Shown: positions 1 to 10,295, numbered from the stretch's first letter. The stretch: 64,000 nucleotides of DNA from Candidatus Borrarchaeum weybense (GCA_019057385.1 JAHQJS010000006.1:889038-953037), one strand, 5' to 3'. The notes: generated from the sequence alone by a model not told the origin. Numbers and translations: made by a program.

Positions 1-165
1 TGTGCCTTCGGATTTTTGGCGTTTGGGTCAGCCCTTGGATCATTTATCTTGCCCTTGCTAATGGGTTTTGTATTCGATACCACTGGCTCGTGGTTATTTG
101 TTTGGGCAGTTCCAGCTGTAATAGCTTTATTTGGAGCAATAGTAGCCTTTTTGATCAAAAAATAA
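1..165 (+). CDS. MFS transporter, C-terminal end (partial)
   Basis: The reading frame is open from the first base and stops with TAA at 163-165, so only the last 54 residues of a gene beginning outside the window are seen. They form two hydrophobic helices and match the C-terminus of the next gene almost position by position (both carry GSFILP, then FD.TGSW and FVW.VPAV). This makes it a tandem paralog of the major facilitator superfamily transporter at 266. Substrate is unknown. The gap to the next gene is about 100 bases. Confidence 0.75.
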   Translation, partial: CAFGFLAFGSALGSFILPLLMGFVFDTTGSWLFVWAVPAVIALFGAIVAFLIKK

Positions 166-265
166 CTTAATTATCAGTCAATGGTAGTGATTCAAGATTG
201 TGAACTACCTCACGCTAGAGCAATGGGGCTTTCTTGTGTAGTAACATGTAAGGTTATGATATGAT

Positions 266-1465
266 ATGGCTGAAATTGGAAAATTAAGATTTCGCTGGGT
301 CGTGTTGGGCGTTTCGTGGTTTTCGTGGTCAATGCAGGCCATTGCACTCCTAAGTATTGGTCCAATGTTGACACTACTGATTCCGAAACTTGGACTGACA
401 GGCGTACAGGCAGGAACCCTAATGGCGGTTTCATGGATTCCAGGTATTTTCCTTGCTATCCCAGCAGGCATTTTAATCGCTCGATACGGAGGGCGAAAAC
501 TAGGAATGCTAGGTTTGCTTTCTTTGGCAATTGGACTAATCCTAATTGCTTTTTCTGCCACTTTTGAGTTATTAGCTTTAGCAAGATTCATTTTAGGAAT
601 TGGTGTAACTTTTTCAGGCGCTCCGCCTTTAGCTTGGACTATAAGATGTTTTACTCCACAGGAGCGAGGATTCGTGTCAGGAGTGTTAGCATCAGGATTT
701 GGCACTGGAGGGATCATAGGCGTTTTTGCTATGGGTTATATCTTATCGATTTTTGGTATATTTCTGACAGCTGTAAGTTTTGGCGTTTTGAGTCTTGTTT
801 GCATGCTCTGTTTCCTTCTAGCCCAGCAAGAAATCCCTGAAATCAGCTTGTCCGATAGTATGCCTACAAATTCGACATCATTTTTTGAACCTATGTCACA
901 AGCATTTAGAAATTTCGAATTATGGAAAATCGGAGTCGTATGGTTTGTCATAGTTGGAATAACTACTGCTTATGCAACTTTTGCACCGACCACATTCGTA
1001 TCTTTGCTGAAAATGGATGTCGCCAGCGCAGCTGCCACTGCAGGTATTGTTTCGATACTTGCGGTGCCATCTCTTCTAGGCGGCGGATGGATCTCTGATA
1101 AATTGAAGCTTAGATTCGGGAGAAAGATCATAATATGGCTACCAACCTTGATTTCTGCTCCCGCTTTCTACCTGATTGGTGCATCATCAGTTTTTTTCTT
1201 CGCAGTGATAGGTATAGTACTCATAGGCATCTTTAGCTGGGTTTCAAATGCTGGAGTTTTTTCAGCAGCAAGTGAATCGGTTGATTCTACCGTAGAAGGC
1301 GTTGCGTTAGGTTTTATAAGTTTTATGGCATCTTTGGGATCGTTTATTCTTCCTATCGTAATGGGGGCCGTATTTGATGCCACTGGCTCGTGGATATTCG
1401 TTTGGCTCGTCCCAGCCGTAACAGCGTTAGCTGGAGCTATAATAGCCTTTTCTAGTAAAATTTGA
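266..1465 (+). CDS. MFS transporter
   Basis: A 399-residue integral membrane protein with about 12 hydrophobic helices, the usual size for the major facilitator superfamily. A loop with GGRKLGMLG after helix 2 and a related GRKIIIW motif in the second half match the MFS loop 2-3 signature. The centre (about residues 190-215) is a polar cytoplasmic linker. It probably moves a small solute with an ion gradient, as the family does, but nothing identifies the substrate. It lies directly behind the end of a close paralog, so this is a tandem duplication. Confidence 0.85.
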   Translation: MAEIGKLRFRWVVLGVSWFSWSMQAIALLSIGPMLTLLIPKLGLTGVQAGTLMAVSWIPGIFLAIPAGILIARYGGRKLGMLGLLSLAIGLILIAFSATFELLALARFILGIGVTFSGAPPLAWTIRCFTPQERGFVSGVLASGFGTGGIIGVFAMGYILSIFGIFLTAVSFGVLSLVCMLCFLLAQQEIPEISLSDSMPTNSTSFFEPMSQAFRNFELWKIGVVWFVIVGITTAYATFAPTTFVSLLKMDVASAAATAGIVSILAVPSLLGGGWISDKLKLRFGRKIIIWLPTLISAPAFYLIGASSVFFFAVIGIVLIGIFSWVSNAGVFSAASESVDSTVEGVALGFISFMASLGSFILPIVMGAVFDATGSWIFVWLVPAVTALAGAIIAFSSKI

Positions 1466-1598
1466 TACACTTCACTTACAATTTTAGTTTCACAAGGTTT
1501 GATAAAATGAAAGCATACCTTCTCCATAATGTTTATAAAACTCGATAAACATAGATATGTACAGAGTTATCTGTACAAATATTTCGAGCGTGCATTTC

Positions 1599-1606
1599 TA
1601 TATAAA
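1599..1606 (+). promoter_or_regulatory. TATA box before the HExxH protein gene
   Basis: The sequence TATATAAA sits about 28 bases before the ATG at 1631, the usual archaeal distance from TATA box to transcription start. This would give an almost leaderless mRNA. It also argues against the alternative TTG at 1616, which would lie upstream of the transcript start. Confidence 0.5.
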
Positions 1607-1630
1607 TAAAAACTATTGGAGTGGAATGAA

Positions 1631-2188
1631 ATGTCAGTTGAATCATCCGATAATGAATTGGTAACAAAGTTAAGCGCAGCAAAGGACTTCTCAGATGTTT
1701 TTGAACTCGTTGAGGAGGCTCTTATAAAAACCCTCAATAGAAAGAGAGGCGGCATAATGCTTGGCTTACAGGATTTAGGTGCACAAAGAAACTACTTTAT
1801 CGGAGCGTACCATGTGGTGGGCAGCAACTGGATAGTCATCAATAAAACTCCACTTCGAAGAATTCGGATGCATGCAAAAGAGTCCGATGAACTATATAAC
1901 GCGTACCTTTTTCACGTAATGCTTCATGAATATATCCACGCTCTTGGCATCACTGATGAGCGACTGTGTCGTCAAGTTACTAGAGATGTAACCCTACAAA
2001 TCATACAGGATGAAAACCATCCTGCCGTCAAGCTTGCTGTACAGGGACTTGGTGCATTGTTTCCCTTCATGAGGTATTACACTCCAGAAGACTATGCGAT
2101 GCTTGAACGATCCCCAGATCAACGTGGAATGCCACGTATTGAGGTCGTTCGGGGATTTGACAGAAAAAATACACCCTATTTCAGTTAG
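1631..2188 (+). CDS. HExxH putative zinc metalloprotein
   Basis: A soluble 185-residue protein with the motif HEYIHALG (about residues 104-111), a classic HExxH zinc site preceded by a hydrophobic helix (LFHVML). This resembles small archaeal zincin-like or putative metalloprotease families, though no third ligand can be assigned with certainty. A TTG at 1616 would add five residues. I chose the ATG because the TATA box lies 25-30 bases upstream and GGAG is correctly spaced. It stands alone between an MFS gene and a convergent ABC exporter. Actual protease activity is an inference. Confidence 0.65.
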   Translation: MSVESSDNELVTKLSAAKDFSDVFELVEEALIKTLNRKRGGIMLGLQDLGAQRNYFIGAYHVVGSNWIVINKTPLRRIRMHAKESDELYNAYLFHVMLHEYIHALGITDERLCRQVTRDVTLQIIQDENHPAVKLAVQGLGALFPFMRYYTPEDYAMLERSPDQRGMPRIEVVRGFDRKNTPYFS

Positions 2189-2261
2189 AAAAAGGGTTTT
2201 GCCGAACTCTCCTTTTTTATTTCTCTTTTTGCAGGACTTTTCACGCGTTTCTTTTATCTAA

Positions 2262-3935
2262 TTACATGATTTGAGCCCTTTCTAATAATTTTTTTGTGTT
2301 TTTAAGCGCCATTTTATACGTAAAACAGCAAACAAACAATCCAATGAGTATGAGGCTTCCAAAAGCAACTAAGTAGTTTATCGCTTCGAATTCGATCGTG
2401 TAAAAAATCAAAAATGGCAGTGAAATTATAAGCAAACCGATACCTAAGAAAACTATACCCACCATGGACCCTGTAACTGTAATAAAGCGGGAACGAGGTG
2501 TTGTTGTAAAGTCTGGATAGTTTGCCCCAACTGCAACTCCTATGATCGTTGCTTCAATTGTCAATAGAACAGAAAGGAGCGTAAAAACGAGCATAAAATC
2601 GAATGAACTAGCAGGGAGGATTATATAAATCAAACAAAGCGTAGCAATTAAACTGATAAGTGCAATGAACAACGATGAACTAATTTTTGCTCTTGTGAGT
2701 TCTTTTGACCCAATTGGTAAACTATATACGATTGGCATTGACTCCCCTTCTTGACCAAAAGACGTTATTCCTAGCAACCAGCCAAAGAGAATGGGTCCCA
2801 TCAAGAAGAACAGATTAAAAAGTCCAGTGGGCATTTCTTCTGTTTGGGGCGTCACTAGGAGTGTAATGACCATAATAGCGGTTGAAAATAGAGGTGCGAC
2901 TACAATACGTATCATCTCTTTTCTTCTGATTAATCCTCTAAGATCCTTACGGATTAATGCAACTTCGGCTGGAGCATAACCAATTCTTTGCAATATTCCT
3001 TTTCTTGGTTGATATAACTTACTAGAAATCTTTATAGAGACTGGTTGAGGCGCCCAGTACTTCTCTCGTAGTTTGACACTTGCAAAAAAGCACGATACGC
3101 AAAAAACAAGAAATAGTAATCCATACATTCCTGCCAATAGCAAATTTCCTGCTATAAGATTCAAGATTGCAATGGATGGCCATAGCAAAGGAACGTACCA
3201 TGCCGAAATGATTTCTACTGAATACGCTTCGAGCAGAAGGAACAGAAAATTGAAATTAAAAAGCAACATAGCAACTAGGAATATGATAACCGAAAGAACG
3301 AAGCGAATATATACTGATGATCGCCCCCCTCTTGAGTAAAATGCTGAAGATACACGGTTAGTAATAGCTCGAATTATCTCGACTATAAATGCCCCTCCAG
3401 ATAGGGCTAGAATGGAAAGCGCTAGAATACTAAACCACAAGAAGTAGAGACCTCCTCCAATGCCTACTAAGCCCAATGTGAATCCTAGTACTACAAAAAT
3501 GATTGGAGAGAGAATAAAGATTGTAGAAAGCGCTGAGCCTAATACGTATTCATCAGCACGAATAGGCAACATATTGACAGCTTCAGTTGTAAATGTTTGT
3601 GCAGCTTGCGAAAATTCGAATAGGATGCCATAAGCAAGTGGAAGTCCGATCATAAGTGCAGGTACAAAAATCAGCATTTCATTTATAGTTTCACCTATGA
3701 ATGCTAATTCTTCATCTATTAGTAAAACTTCATCTATAATATAGCCTAAAAAGACGCAAATGATAAACGCAAATAAGTCTAAAAGAAGTATTATTAAAGG
3801 TCTTCTGATTAATTTATTTATAGTTTGCGGGCTTGATTGTCTTCTTCTAAGAAAGGAAAGAGTATAAATCCTGCTAATACTAACAATCACTCTTAGGTTC
3901 ATTGAGATATCCACTAACCATTTATCGTAAGGCAT
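2262..3935 (-). CDS. ABC-2 type transporter permease
   Basis: About 557 residues with roughly twelve hydrophobic segments, arranged as two halves separated by a soluble stretch (about residues 290-345). This is typical of large ABC-2 type permeases that work with a single ATPase. The ATG at 3935 lies inside the end of the upstream ATPase gene, so the two are translationally coupled. A TTG two codons earlier is the alternative. Probably an exporter of unknown substrate; C-terminal segments (QEGESMPIVYSLPI) resemble bacterial and archaeal drug/peptide exporter permeases. Confidence 0.75.
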   Translation of the reverse strand: MPYDKWLVDISMNLRVIVSISRIYTLSFLRRRQSSPQTINKLIRRPLIILLLDLFAFIICVFLGYIIDEVLLIDEELAFIGETINEMLIFVPALMIGLPLAYGILFEFSQAAQTFTTEAVNMLPIRADEYVLGSALSTIFILSPIIFVVLGFTLGLVGIGGGLYFLWFSILALSILALSGGAFIVEIIRAITNRVSSAFYSRGGRSSVYIRFVLSVIIFLVAMLLFNFNFLFLLLEAYSVEIISAWYVPLLWPSIAILNLIAGNLLLAGMYGLLFLVFCVSCFFASVKLREKYWAPQPVSIKISSKLYQPRKGILQRIGYAPAEVALIRKDLRGLIRRKEMIRIVVAPLFSTAIMVITLLVTPQTEEMPTGLFNLFFLMGPILFGWLLGITSFGQEGESMPIVYSLPIGSKELTRAKISSSLFIALISLIATLCLIYIILPASSFDFMLVFTLLSVLLTIEATIIGVAVGANYPDFTTTPRSRFITVTGSMVGIVFLGIGLLIISLPFLIFYTIEFEAINYLVAFGSLILIGLFVCCFTYKMALKNTKKLLERAQIM

Positions 3936-4683
3936 CGACAATTGCCTTGAGATTATCTGTGCCTGTAAGTTTCAAGAAAATATCTTCTAAATTTGATTCC
4001 GAAAGCTTTGCTTGTTCTTGAAGTTCATCAAGTTGTCCTCTGGCGATTATCTGCCCTGAGTGCATTAATGTAATCTGATCACACATTACCTCTGCTATTG
4101 CAAGGACATGAGTACTAAAAAGGATTGTAACTCCTGCTTTTGCAAGTTTATGTAACAGATCTTTCACGATTCGCGCAGATATAGGATCTAAGCCAGTTAA
4201 CGCTTCATCGAATATAAGAATTCGAGGTTTATGAAGTAGTGAAGAAATAATGGCAAGTTTCTGTTTCATGCCACCAGAATATCCACTGATTAGTTCGTTC
4301 GTTCTTCCTTTAAGTCCGAATGCATCTAGAAATTCATTGATTCTTTTTTCTTTCGTGTCAACGTCTATCGCGTATGCATCAGCTATAAAATCTAGATATT
4401 CTACTGCTGTTAAAAATTCATACAGTCTTGGGTCTTCTGGTACATAACCAATAAGTTTTTTTGTTTCAACGGGATGCTCTAAAACACTTTTGCCAAATAC
4501 TCTTATGTCTCCAGCATCAGGTTTTACAAGTCCAATTATTGACTTCATCAGCGTTGATTTCCCTGAACCATTAGGACCAAGCAATCCTTCTATTGTACCT
4601 TTTTCGATATCAAGATCTATTCCTTCCAATGCTGTTATAGAGTCATAGTTTTTTGTGACTGAACGTATTTCAAGAGCTTTCAC
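3922..4683 (-). CDS. ABC transporter ATP-binding protein (ABC-2 exporter type)
   Basis: A 253-residue ABC ATPase. It shows Walker A GPNGSGKST (about residue 36), the signature SGYSGGMKQ, Walker B LIFDEALTGLD and the switch STH. EALTGLD with a C-terminal extension is typical of DrrA/CcmA-type exporter ATPases. It starts with GTG and overlaps the permease gene by 14 bases, forming a two-gene exporter operon on the minus strand. A TATA-like element near 4720-4729 may drive it. Confidence 0.88.
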   Translation of the reverse strand: MKALEIRSVTKNYDSITALEGIDLDIEKGTIEGLLGPNGSGKSTLMKSIIGLVKPDAGDIRVFGKSVLEHPVETKKLIGYVPEDPRLYEFLTAVEYLDFIADAYAIDVDTKEKRINEFLDAFGLKGRTNELISGYSGGMKQKLAIISSLLHKPRILIFDEALTGLDPISARIVKDLLHKLAKAGVTILFSTHVLAIAEVMCDQITLMHSGQIIARGQLDELQEQAKLSESNLEDIFLKLTGTDNLKAIVDALR

Positions 4684-4772
4684 CGAAGAAGAAATTGTTT
4701 TTGCCTCCGCTACTAAACATAAATAGCACTAGCAACTCCTTAAACTATGTTTAAGTACTTTTCCCTGAAGGC

Positions 4773-5810
4773 TTAGAGCAAAAAGGGAGCGGTTTCTTGG
4801 GTTAAGATACGTTTTACTAAACCGACAGGAAGATATTCGTTGCCCCTGCCTTCTGCCTCTCTAGATGTTACTAATTCCTTCTCCATGAGGCGGGCAATCA
4901 CGTTATATGAGGCTTGGGATGAAACTGATAATTCATCTTTAACAAGCCCTGTTGTTATTACAGGATGAGAAACAAATAGTTTAATTACCTGTTTTTCTCT
5001 GTCTCCCAGTCTCTGGATCTTTCGAACAATTTCTGATGGTCTTCTTTTTGTAATTTTCTCTAATATGTCAATATCAATCTCGAATATTGAATCTCGTATA
5101 GCTATGGCTATGGCGGCAGAGCATAGTTTTATTGCTTCTCTAGGTGCTCCTTCTGACACTTGTGCGATGAAATTTAGAGCATCTTCAGTGAAAGGAGAGA
5201 CCTCGTTTTCTTCACTAACGTCTTCTATTCTTTTTTCGATAGCTAATATCACTTCTTCCTCAGAAAGAAGATCTAGATATATGATCTCTTGAACTCGATC
5301 TGCCAGAGTATTCAAAATTTTCGGCAGTTTATCGAAGGAAAATCCGTTTAAAGCACTGTAAATAATGCTTATATTGTCTAGATCAGATAATCCCCGTAAC
5401 ATTTTAGCAACATCGATATTTAGATCATGTGCTTCGTCTATAAGGAGAATTATTCTGTCGTCTGACCTTCTAAGTGTTTGATACAGCACTTGTGGCAGTA
5501 TCTCACCATCGAATTTTAGTTCCATACCAATTATTTGTATCAATTCCGCAACTGATTCGGGAGGAGCATAAAAAAAGATTGGGAGTCTATTATCTTTGAA
5601 TAGCGTTTCTAGGCATAATAGCAGCGAAGTTTTCCCGCTACCATAAGGCCCTTCTATAACTACATCATATCCTAAGCGAATGTAGTTTTCCAGCAACTGA
5701 AATTCTTCGTCAAACCCAACAACTAAATCAGGTTTTCCTACTGGACTTAATTGAAATGGATTTTTACTCCAATTCATTTTTTGAAACCATTCAAATTCTT
5801 CTGAAGACAA
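4773..5810 (-). CDS. AAA ATPase with winged-helix C-terminus (Orc1/ExeA-like)
   Basis: A 345-residue protein with Walker A GPYGSGKTS and Walker B ILLIDEAHD. A sensor-like segment (SIIYSAL) and a lid with EGAPREAIKLC follow, and a C-terminal winged helix (about residues 270-330, RLGDREKQVIKLF onward) completes it. The architecture resembles Orc1/Cdc6-like and ExeA/TniB-type ATPases. The start is a TTG 7 bases after a strong GGAGG; a TTG six codons upstream overlaps that ribosome site. It stands alone. Its role (DNA loading, regulation or a mobile-element helper) cannot be told. It looks too divergent to call a replication initiator. Confidence 0.7.
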   Translation of the reverse strand: MSSEEFEWFQKMNWSKNPFQLSPVGKPDLVVGFDEEFQLLENYIRLGYDVVIEGPYGSGKTSLLLCLETLFKDNRLPIFFYAPPESVAELIQIIGMELKFDGEILPQVLYQTLRRSDDRIILLIDEAHDLNIDVAKMLRGLSDLDNISIIYSALNGFSFDKLPKILNTLADRVQEIIYLDLLSEEEVILAIEKRIEDVSEENEVSPFTEDALNFIAQVSEGAPREAIKLCSAAIAIAIRDSIFEIDIDILEKITKRRPSEIVRKIQRLGDREKQVIKLFVSHPVITTGLVKDELSVSSQASYNVIARLMEKELVTSREAEGRGNEYLPVGLVKRILTQETAPFLL

Positions 5811-5975
5811 AGTAGGTCCTCCTTTCAAAAGTAGAAATGTGTAAACTCTGTTTAATAGATATGTAACATTGGGGTAATTCAGCTAATGTTACTCGTGTTT
5901 TTAAGTAATGGCGTTTAATTAACATTTAACAGAAATGTAAGAGATCTGTTGGAACAATTTAGTCATGGTGATAAA

Positions 5976-6122
5976 ATGAAGGAGAATGTCCCTGCAATCA
6001 ATTATTTGATTAGAAGAGCACATCGGAATGGTTATGCCACCCTAAACTTCTATAAAACGATAGAACAAATGGAATGTTTGATTTATGATGGTAAAATTCA
6101 TTCTTATGCTAATGTAATGTAA
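5976..6122 (+). CDS. small hypothetical protein (48 aa)
   Basis: A 48-codon frame starting with ATG and running through a charged, amphipathic sequence to TAA. It lies alone between the minus-strand AAA ATPase and the first MacB-like cassette. No clear ribosome site precedes the ATG and I recognise no family. Plausible but weak; it could equally be chance. Confidence 0.25.
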   Translation: MKENVPAINYLIRRAHRNGYATLNFYKTIEQMECLIYDGKIHSYANVM

Positions 6123-6189
6123 AACTTTTTTTAAACACCATATTTCCTCTTCTAGAGAGTGTTCCCTGCCCTTCCCCCTCTTCTGGGCA

Positions 6190-6201
6190 AATATATATAT
6201 A
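6190..6201 (+). promoter_or_regulatory. TATA-rich promoter before the first MacB-like cassette
   Basis: An AT run (AATATATATATA) about 90 bases before the ATPase start at 6289 is the only strong TATA candidate in this gap. A pyrimidine-rich tract just precedes it. The long leader it implies has no fold I can support. Confidence 0.35.
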
Positions 6202-6288
6202 GTAAGAGACAAGAGTTTTCAATGGTTTCAAATTATCAATTTATTTTTCCGGGCTTCTTAGTTTTCATAAATTGAAGGAAGAATCAAG

Positions 6289-7065
6289 TTGCCAGAAAAT
6301 AGCGAAATAGTAGTTGAGGCAATTGACTTAAAGAAGGAATATCATTTAGGAGACGTTATAGTACCCGCTCTAAGGGGCATTAACCTTCAAATAAAGAAAG
6401 GAGAGTTCTTAGTTATCATGGGTCCGTCTGGAAGTGGAAAATCGACTTTATTAAACATGATCGGTGGTCTAGACAACCCAACAGCAGGACAAGTGTTTAT
6501 CAACGGACAAGACATTTCAAAACTGTCTGACAGTGCTTTGACTGAACTAAGGGCACGTGAAATTGGATTCATTTTCCAATTCTACAATCTAGTTCCTGTA
6601 CTGACCGCTTTGGAAAATGTGGAGTTGCCGATGATGGTCACGGGAGTTGCTGAAAAAGAAGGCAAGAAACGCGCCATAGAACTTCTAGAAATGGTTGGAC
6701 TAGGAGATCGTCTACATCATCGTCCCGATGAACTCAGTGGTGGACAAAGACAACGAGTGTCTATTGCCCGTGCATTAGCAAATACCCCTTCAATCGTGTT
6801 AGCTGATGAACCAACAGGTGACGTAGACACGAAGACTGGAGATGAAATTCTTGACATAATGCATCACCTGAACAAAAACATGGGTGTCACTATGATCGTT
6901 ATCACTCACGATCCTGTTGTTTCAGAACATTGTGATCGACTTATTCGAATAATTGATGGACTGATTGCTACAGATAAGCCTACGGCACGTAGATTGCTCG
7001 AAATTAGCGATGAGGAACTTCGAGCTTATCGTGGAATTACTGGCTATATAAGTGATCAAAGATAG
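6289..7065 (+). CDS. MacB/LolD-type ABC transporter ATPase, cassette 1
   Basis: A 258-residue ABC ATPase: Walker A GPSGSGKST, Q-loop FQFYNLVP, signature LSGGQRQRVSIARALA, Walker B VLADEPTGDVD and the switch ITHDP. ADEPTGDVD/TGNLD and the Q-loop are hallmarks of the MacB/LolD/FtsE branch. The start is TTG, with GGAAG upstream. The gene is followed by its permease after 26 bases. It very closely resembles the cassette 2 ATPase at 10296. Likely couples ATP to mechanotransmission across the membrane or lipid/lipoprotein/peptide handling; substrate unknown. Confidence 0.9.
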   Translation: MPENSEIVVEAIDLKKEYHLGDVIVPALRGINLQIKKGEFLVIMGPSGSGKSTLLNMIGGLDNPTAGQVFINGQDISKLSDSALTELRAREIGFIFQFYNLVPVLTALENVELPMMVTGVAEKEGKKRAIELLEMVGLGDRLHHRPDELSGGQRQRVSIARALANTPSIVLADEPTGDVDTKTGDEILDIMHHLNKNMGVTMIVITHDPVVSEHCDRLIRIIDGLIATDKPTARRLLEISDEELRAYRGITGYISDQR

Positions 7066-7091
7066 ATTATCTTAGTGTACGAGGGTATGTA

Positions 7092-10070
7092 ATGCAACTA
7101 GAAATATTAGCTGCAAATTTATTTTTGATTATTCTAGTGATCATTGCTGTTGTTGTGGGGCTGCTAGCGAAATTCGAAAGAAGACTAATAAAACTTGCCA
7201 TCCGCAACTTAGGACGCAGAAAAACTCGCAATATTCTCACAGTTCTAGGAGTGACCTTGTCTATTTCATTATATGTAGCTTTTAATATATCAGCTGATAA
7301 TGCTCTTCAAAGTTTCTTTAATGTTATAGAAATTTCAGGAGGAAAGGTTGATTTCGAAATCACAAGACTTGATGGTGAACCTTTTGATCAGGATATTCTT
7401 GAAGATATTTTACAGGTTGAAGGTGTACAATCAGCAGCTCCCCGAATGCAGCGTTACTGTATTATCTTTACAAAGCCTTATGGGAATTCCACAGCAGCAC
7501 AAGTCGTTGGAATCGATCCAAAATACGATAATGAGTTTGGTGACTTATGGGATTATCAAACTAACGACCCAGTCAATGACCTCCTTCAGAAAAAGGTGGC
7601 TATAGTAAGCGAATTGCTAATGGAAGGAATTGCTTATGAAGAAGAAGATGATGATGGTAATGTCAGATTAGTTAATGCTACGGTTGGTGATCGCCTTAAA
7701 GTCAAATATCGAACGAGCGGAAACAGAGTAAGAACCAAAATTTTTGATATTGTAGCCTTTGCAGAAGCTACAGGAAAAATTCGAGAGGTGGGCTATGGTG
7801 CGTCTGTGTTTATTCCATTGAGGGAAGCACAGTCATTATATAAAGCCGGAAGCAAGATCGATAAGATTATTGTTGAAATGGACAAGGCTTACGCAGATGT
7901 GTGGGAAGATGTGCAGAAAAGGCTTGAGGATGTTGTGAAGGATGAGGGGTTAACTGTTTATGCTCCAAAACAAAGCCAGTTGGAATCAGCCCGTAGTGGC
8001 GTCGAAGGTATGCGAAGTGGTCTATTCTTTGCTGGTATGACTAGCTTGCTTGCCATGATCTTTTTGATCTTTAACGCCATTAATATGACAATCGCGGAGC
8101 GTAAATATGAGATCGGGGTGCTCCGCTCCATAGGATTTAAGAAACATCATATATTTCGACTATTCTTTTACGAAGTATTTATTATAGGTATTATTGGTAG
8201 CGCAACTGGTGTATTTGCAGGTATCGGCTTATCACGTGTGTTGTATTTGTATATCAAACAACTTTTTTTCTTAGAAGCTGAAACGGTAGTAGGTGCGGAA
8301 TTCGAAGCGCTTCCCATTAACCCTGCACATCTCCAAAATGGGTTCATAATCGGAGTAATATTTACGGTAATAGGAGGTTTGTATCCCCTTCTATCAATAA
8401 CTGGTTTGAAGATTATTTACGCATTACGCGCAGAAGCAAGGATAACCGAGAAACATGAGCTGAAACGTCGAATTGCATGGATTGCTGGAGGTATTGGCCT
8501 TATCCTTGGAGGTATAGGTCTTTTCATTGCATTATTGATGTTCCCACAAATAAATGTCAGTTTAGGTGAGTATGTAGGCTCTATTCTCGACGGAACGGCT
8601 CTTTTAATGATAGGAATTGGTGTAACCTTATTTGCGGGCGCACTCAAACGAAAATATATGATTCTTTATGCAGGTGTTACCTTGCTTGCAGTAGGGATTT
8701 ACGATACTTTCTATGTTGGATCTTTCATTGGGAGTTTTGTACTCATGGGTGGTTCCATCATCTTTACAGCAGGCGTCCTTAAAGGTGTGGGAGATTTTTT
8801 CAATTTCATCCTCAGACGCATTCCAGGGTTAAGATATGTGAGCACTCTGGCAACAAAAAATATCGCAAGAAAACCAACTCGTAGCACGTTAACTTTTGGT
8901 ATTTTTACAATTGCCTTAGCAATGGTTATTATAATGTCCGCCATTACTAATTCGATTGGAGCTGGAATAATCAATTGGGTCGATTCAAACATCGAGGCTG
9001 ACATGTTTGTAACTTCAAACACAGGGGCTCCTCCCAATCTCAGTAGCAATATCACCCGAAATATTGAAGGTATTCACTGGGAAAACACAAGTGAAGGGTG
9101 GGTTCCGGGTTGTACTATCCAAGAATTCGCTGGTGCGGCGTTTGATCTCTGGGAAGATGATTTTCCCTCATTGTTGATTGGCGTTAATAGTTCAAACTAC
9201 GCCGTAGTTAATGAAAATACACAAATCGTTGCCCTAAATGATACTGATGTCTATACACTCTTTAAACAGCTTAAGAATCCGAATGCAAACAATTGTATTC
9301 TCAGTGACAAACTAGCTGATGAACTAAAGGTAAAATTAGGGCAGAAAACACCAATCACAATAAAGGCTCATTTTAACTCCACTGAATTTAAAGTCATAGG
9401 GATCATACATAATGATATGTTTGGATATCCAGGAGCAGGATATTTCGGTATGATTGATATAGACAAATTATATGATTTCGGCTTCGAGGATACGGCTCAT
9501 ATGTTTACAATAAGGTTGGATAACTACTATCCGAATGGCACAGAAGTCGATGCGCAGGTTGTGGCAGACCAAATCGATGCTGTATGGGGAGATGAATATA
9601 AATTAGATTTCTCAATTAAAGAAGATATTAAAGAAGATATTGACGAACAAGTGCAAGAGATAGGTACATTCTTTTCAGTTATTAGTTACGCTTCGATCAT
9701 CGTTGGATTACTTGCATTAGTAACCACAATGATAAAAATAGTCAGTGAGCGACGCCGAGAAATAGGATTACTTCGCACAATAGGCATAAAAAGGGCAAAA
9801 GTAATGCAACTCATTCTGTTTGAATCAATATTTTTGGGTATGATCGGGCTCATACTTGGAATCATAGACGGATATATTCTAGGATTATCTATAGTAACGT
9901 TTATTGGTGAAGCTGGTGGAACACCATTCCAATGGGAATTTGTGATGCCATGGGCAACTGTTGCTCAAACCACTATTGTTGCTGTAATAGTAGCAATTGT
10001 TGGCGCTATATTTCCAGCATGGCAAGCTGGTAGAATAGCACCTGCAGAGTCACTAAGATATACTGGTTAA
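7092..10070 (+). CDS. FtsX/MacB-like ABC permease, cassette 1
   Basis: A 992-residue membrane protein made of two FtsX-type units. Each has a helix preceded by RK.TR (about residues 45 and 600), a large extracytoplasmic domain, then three C-terminal helices with the hallmark ERKYEIGVLRSIGF (first) and ERRREIGLLRTIG (second). Four extra hydrophobic helices link the units, giving about twelve in all. The C-terminus FPAWQAGRIAPAESLRY is the typical FtsX-domain end. It forms an operon with the ATPase just upstream and is a paralog of the permease at 11098. Confidence 0.85.
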   Translation: MQLEILAANLFLIILVIIAVVVGLLAKFERRLIKLAIRNLGRRKTRNILTVLGVTLSISLYVAFNISADNALQSFFNVIEISGGKVDFEITRLDGEPFDQDILEDILQVEGVQSAAPRMQRYCIIFTKPYGNSTAAQVVGIDPKYDNEFGDLWDYQTNDPVNDLLQKKVAIVSELLMEGIAYEEEDDDGNVRLVNATVGDRLKVKYRTSGNRVRTKIFDIVAFAEATGKIREVGYGASVFIPLREAQSLYKAGSKIDKIIVEMDKAYADVWEDVQKRLEDVVKDEGLTVYAPKQSQLESARSGVEGMRSGLFFAGMTSLLAMIFLIFNAINMTIAERKYEIGVLRSIGFKKHHIFRLFFYEVFIIGIIGSATGVFAGIGLSRVLYLYIKQLFFLEAETVVGAEFEALPINPAHLQNGFIIGVIFTVIGGLYPLLSITGLKIIYALRAEARITEKHELKRRIAWIAGGIGLILGGIGLFIALLMFPQINVSLGEYVGSILDGTALLMIGIGVTLFAGALKRKYMILYAGVTLLAVGIYDTFYVGSFIGSFVLMGGSIIFTAGVLKGVGDFFNFILRRIPGLRYVSTLATKNIARKPTRSTLTFGIFTIALAMVIIMSAITNSIGAGIINWVDSNIEADMFVTSNTGAPPNLSSNITRNIEGIHWENTSEGWVPGCTIQEFAGAAFDLWEDDFPSLLIGVNSSNYAVVNENTQIVALNDTDVYTLFKQLKNPNANNCILSDKLADELKVKLGQKTPITIKAHFNSTEFKVIGIIHNDMFGYPGAGYFGMIDIDKLYDFGFEDTAHMFTIRLDNYYPNGTEVDAQVVADQIDAVWGDEYKLDFSIKEDIKEDIDEQVQEIGTFFSVISYASIIVGLLALVTTMIKIVSERRREIGLLRTIGIKRAKVMQLILFESIFLGMIGLILGIIDGYILGLSIVTFIGEAGGTPFQWEFVMPWATVAQTTIVAVIVAIVGAIFPAWQAGRIAPAESLRYTG

Positions 10071-10295
10071 TCCGTAGTTCTCCTCTCTTTCTTTTTAAAG
10101 ACTTTAAATGACAACACTCTGATATCTCAATTTTTGGGACAATAATTGAGTTTCCTCTATAGTAATGATTATATTGATGATCCATATTGAATTTTCGATG
10201 ATTAAAGGAAAGTTAACACTCGTAAACTTACAACTCCTGAACATAGATGCTTAATAGAGATATAAAATATTGTGTTGTGTCACGGGGGCGCAAAT

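Noticed and set aside
205..717. 170-codon minus-strand open frame opposite the MFS gene
   Set aside because: Codon-shadow of a clearly real membrane protein gene; no ribosome site or protein-like motifs.
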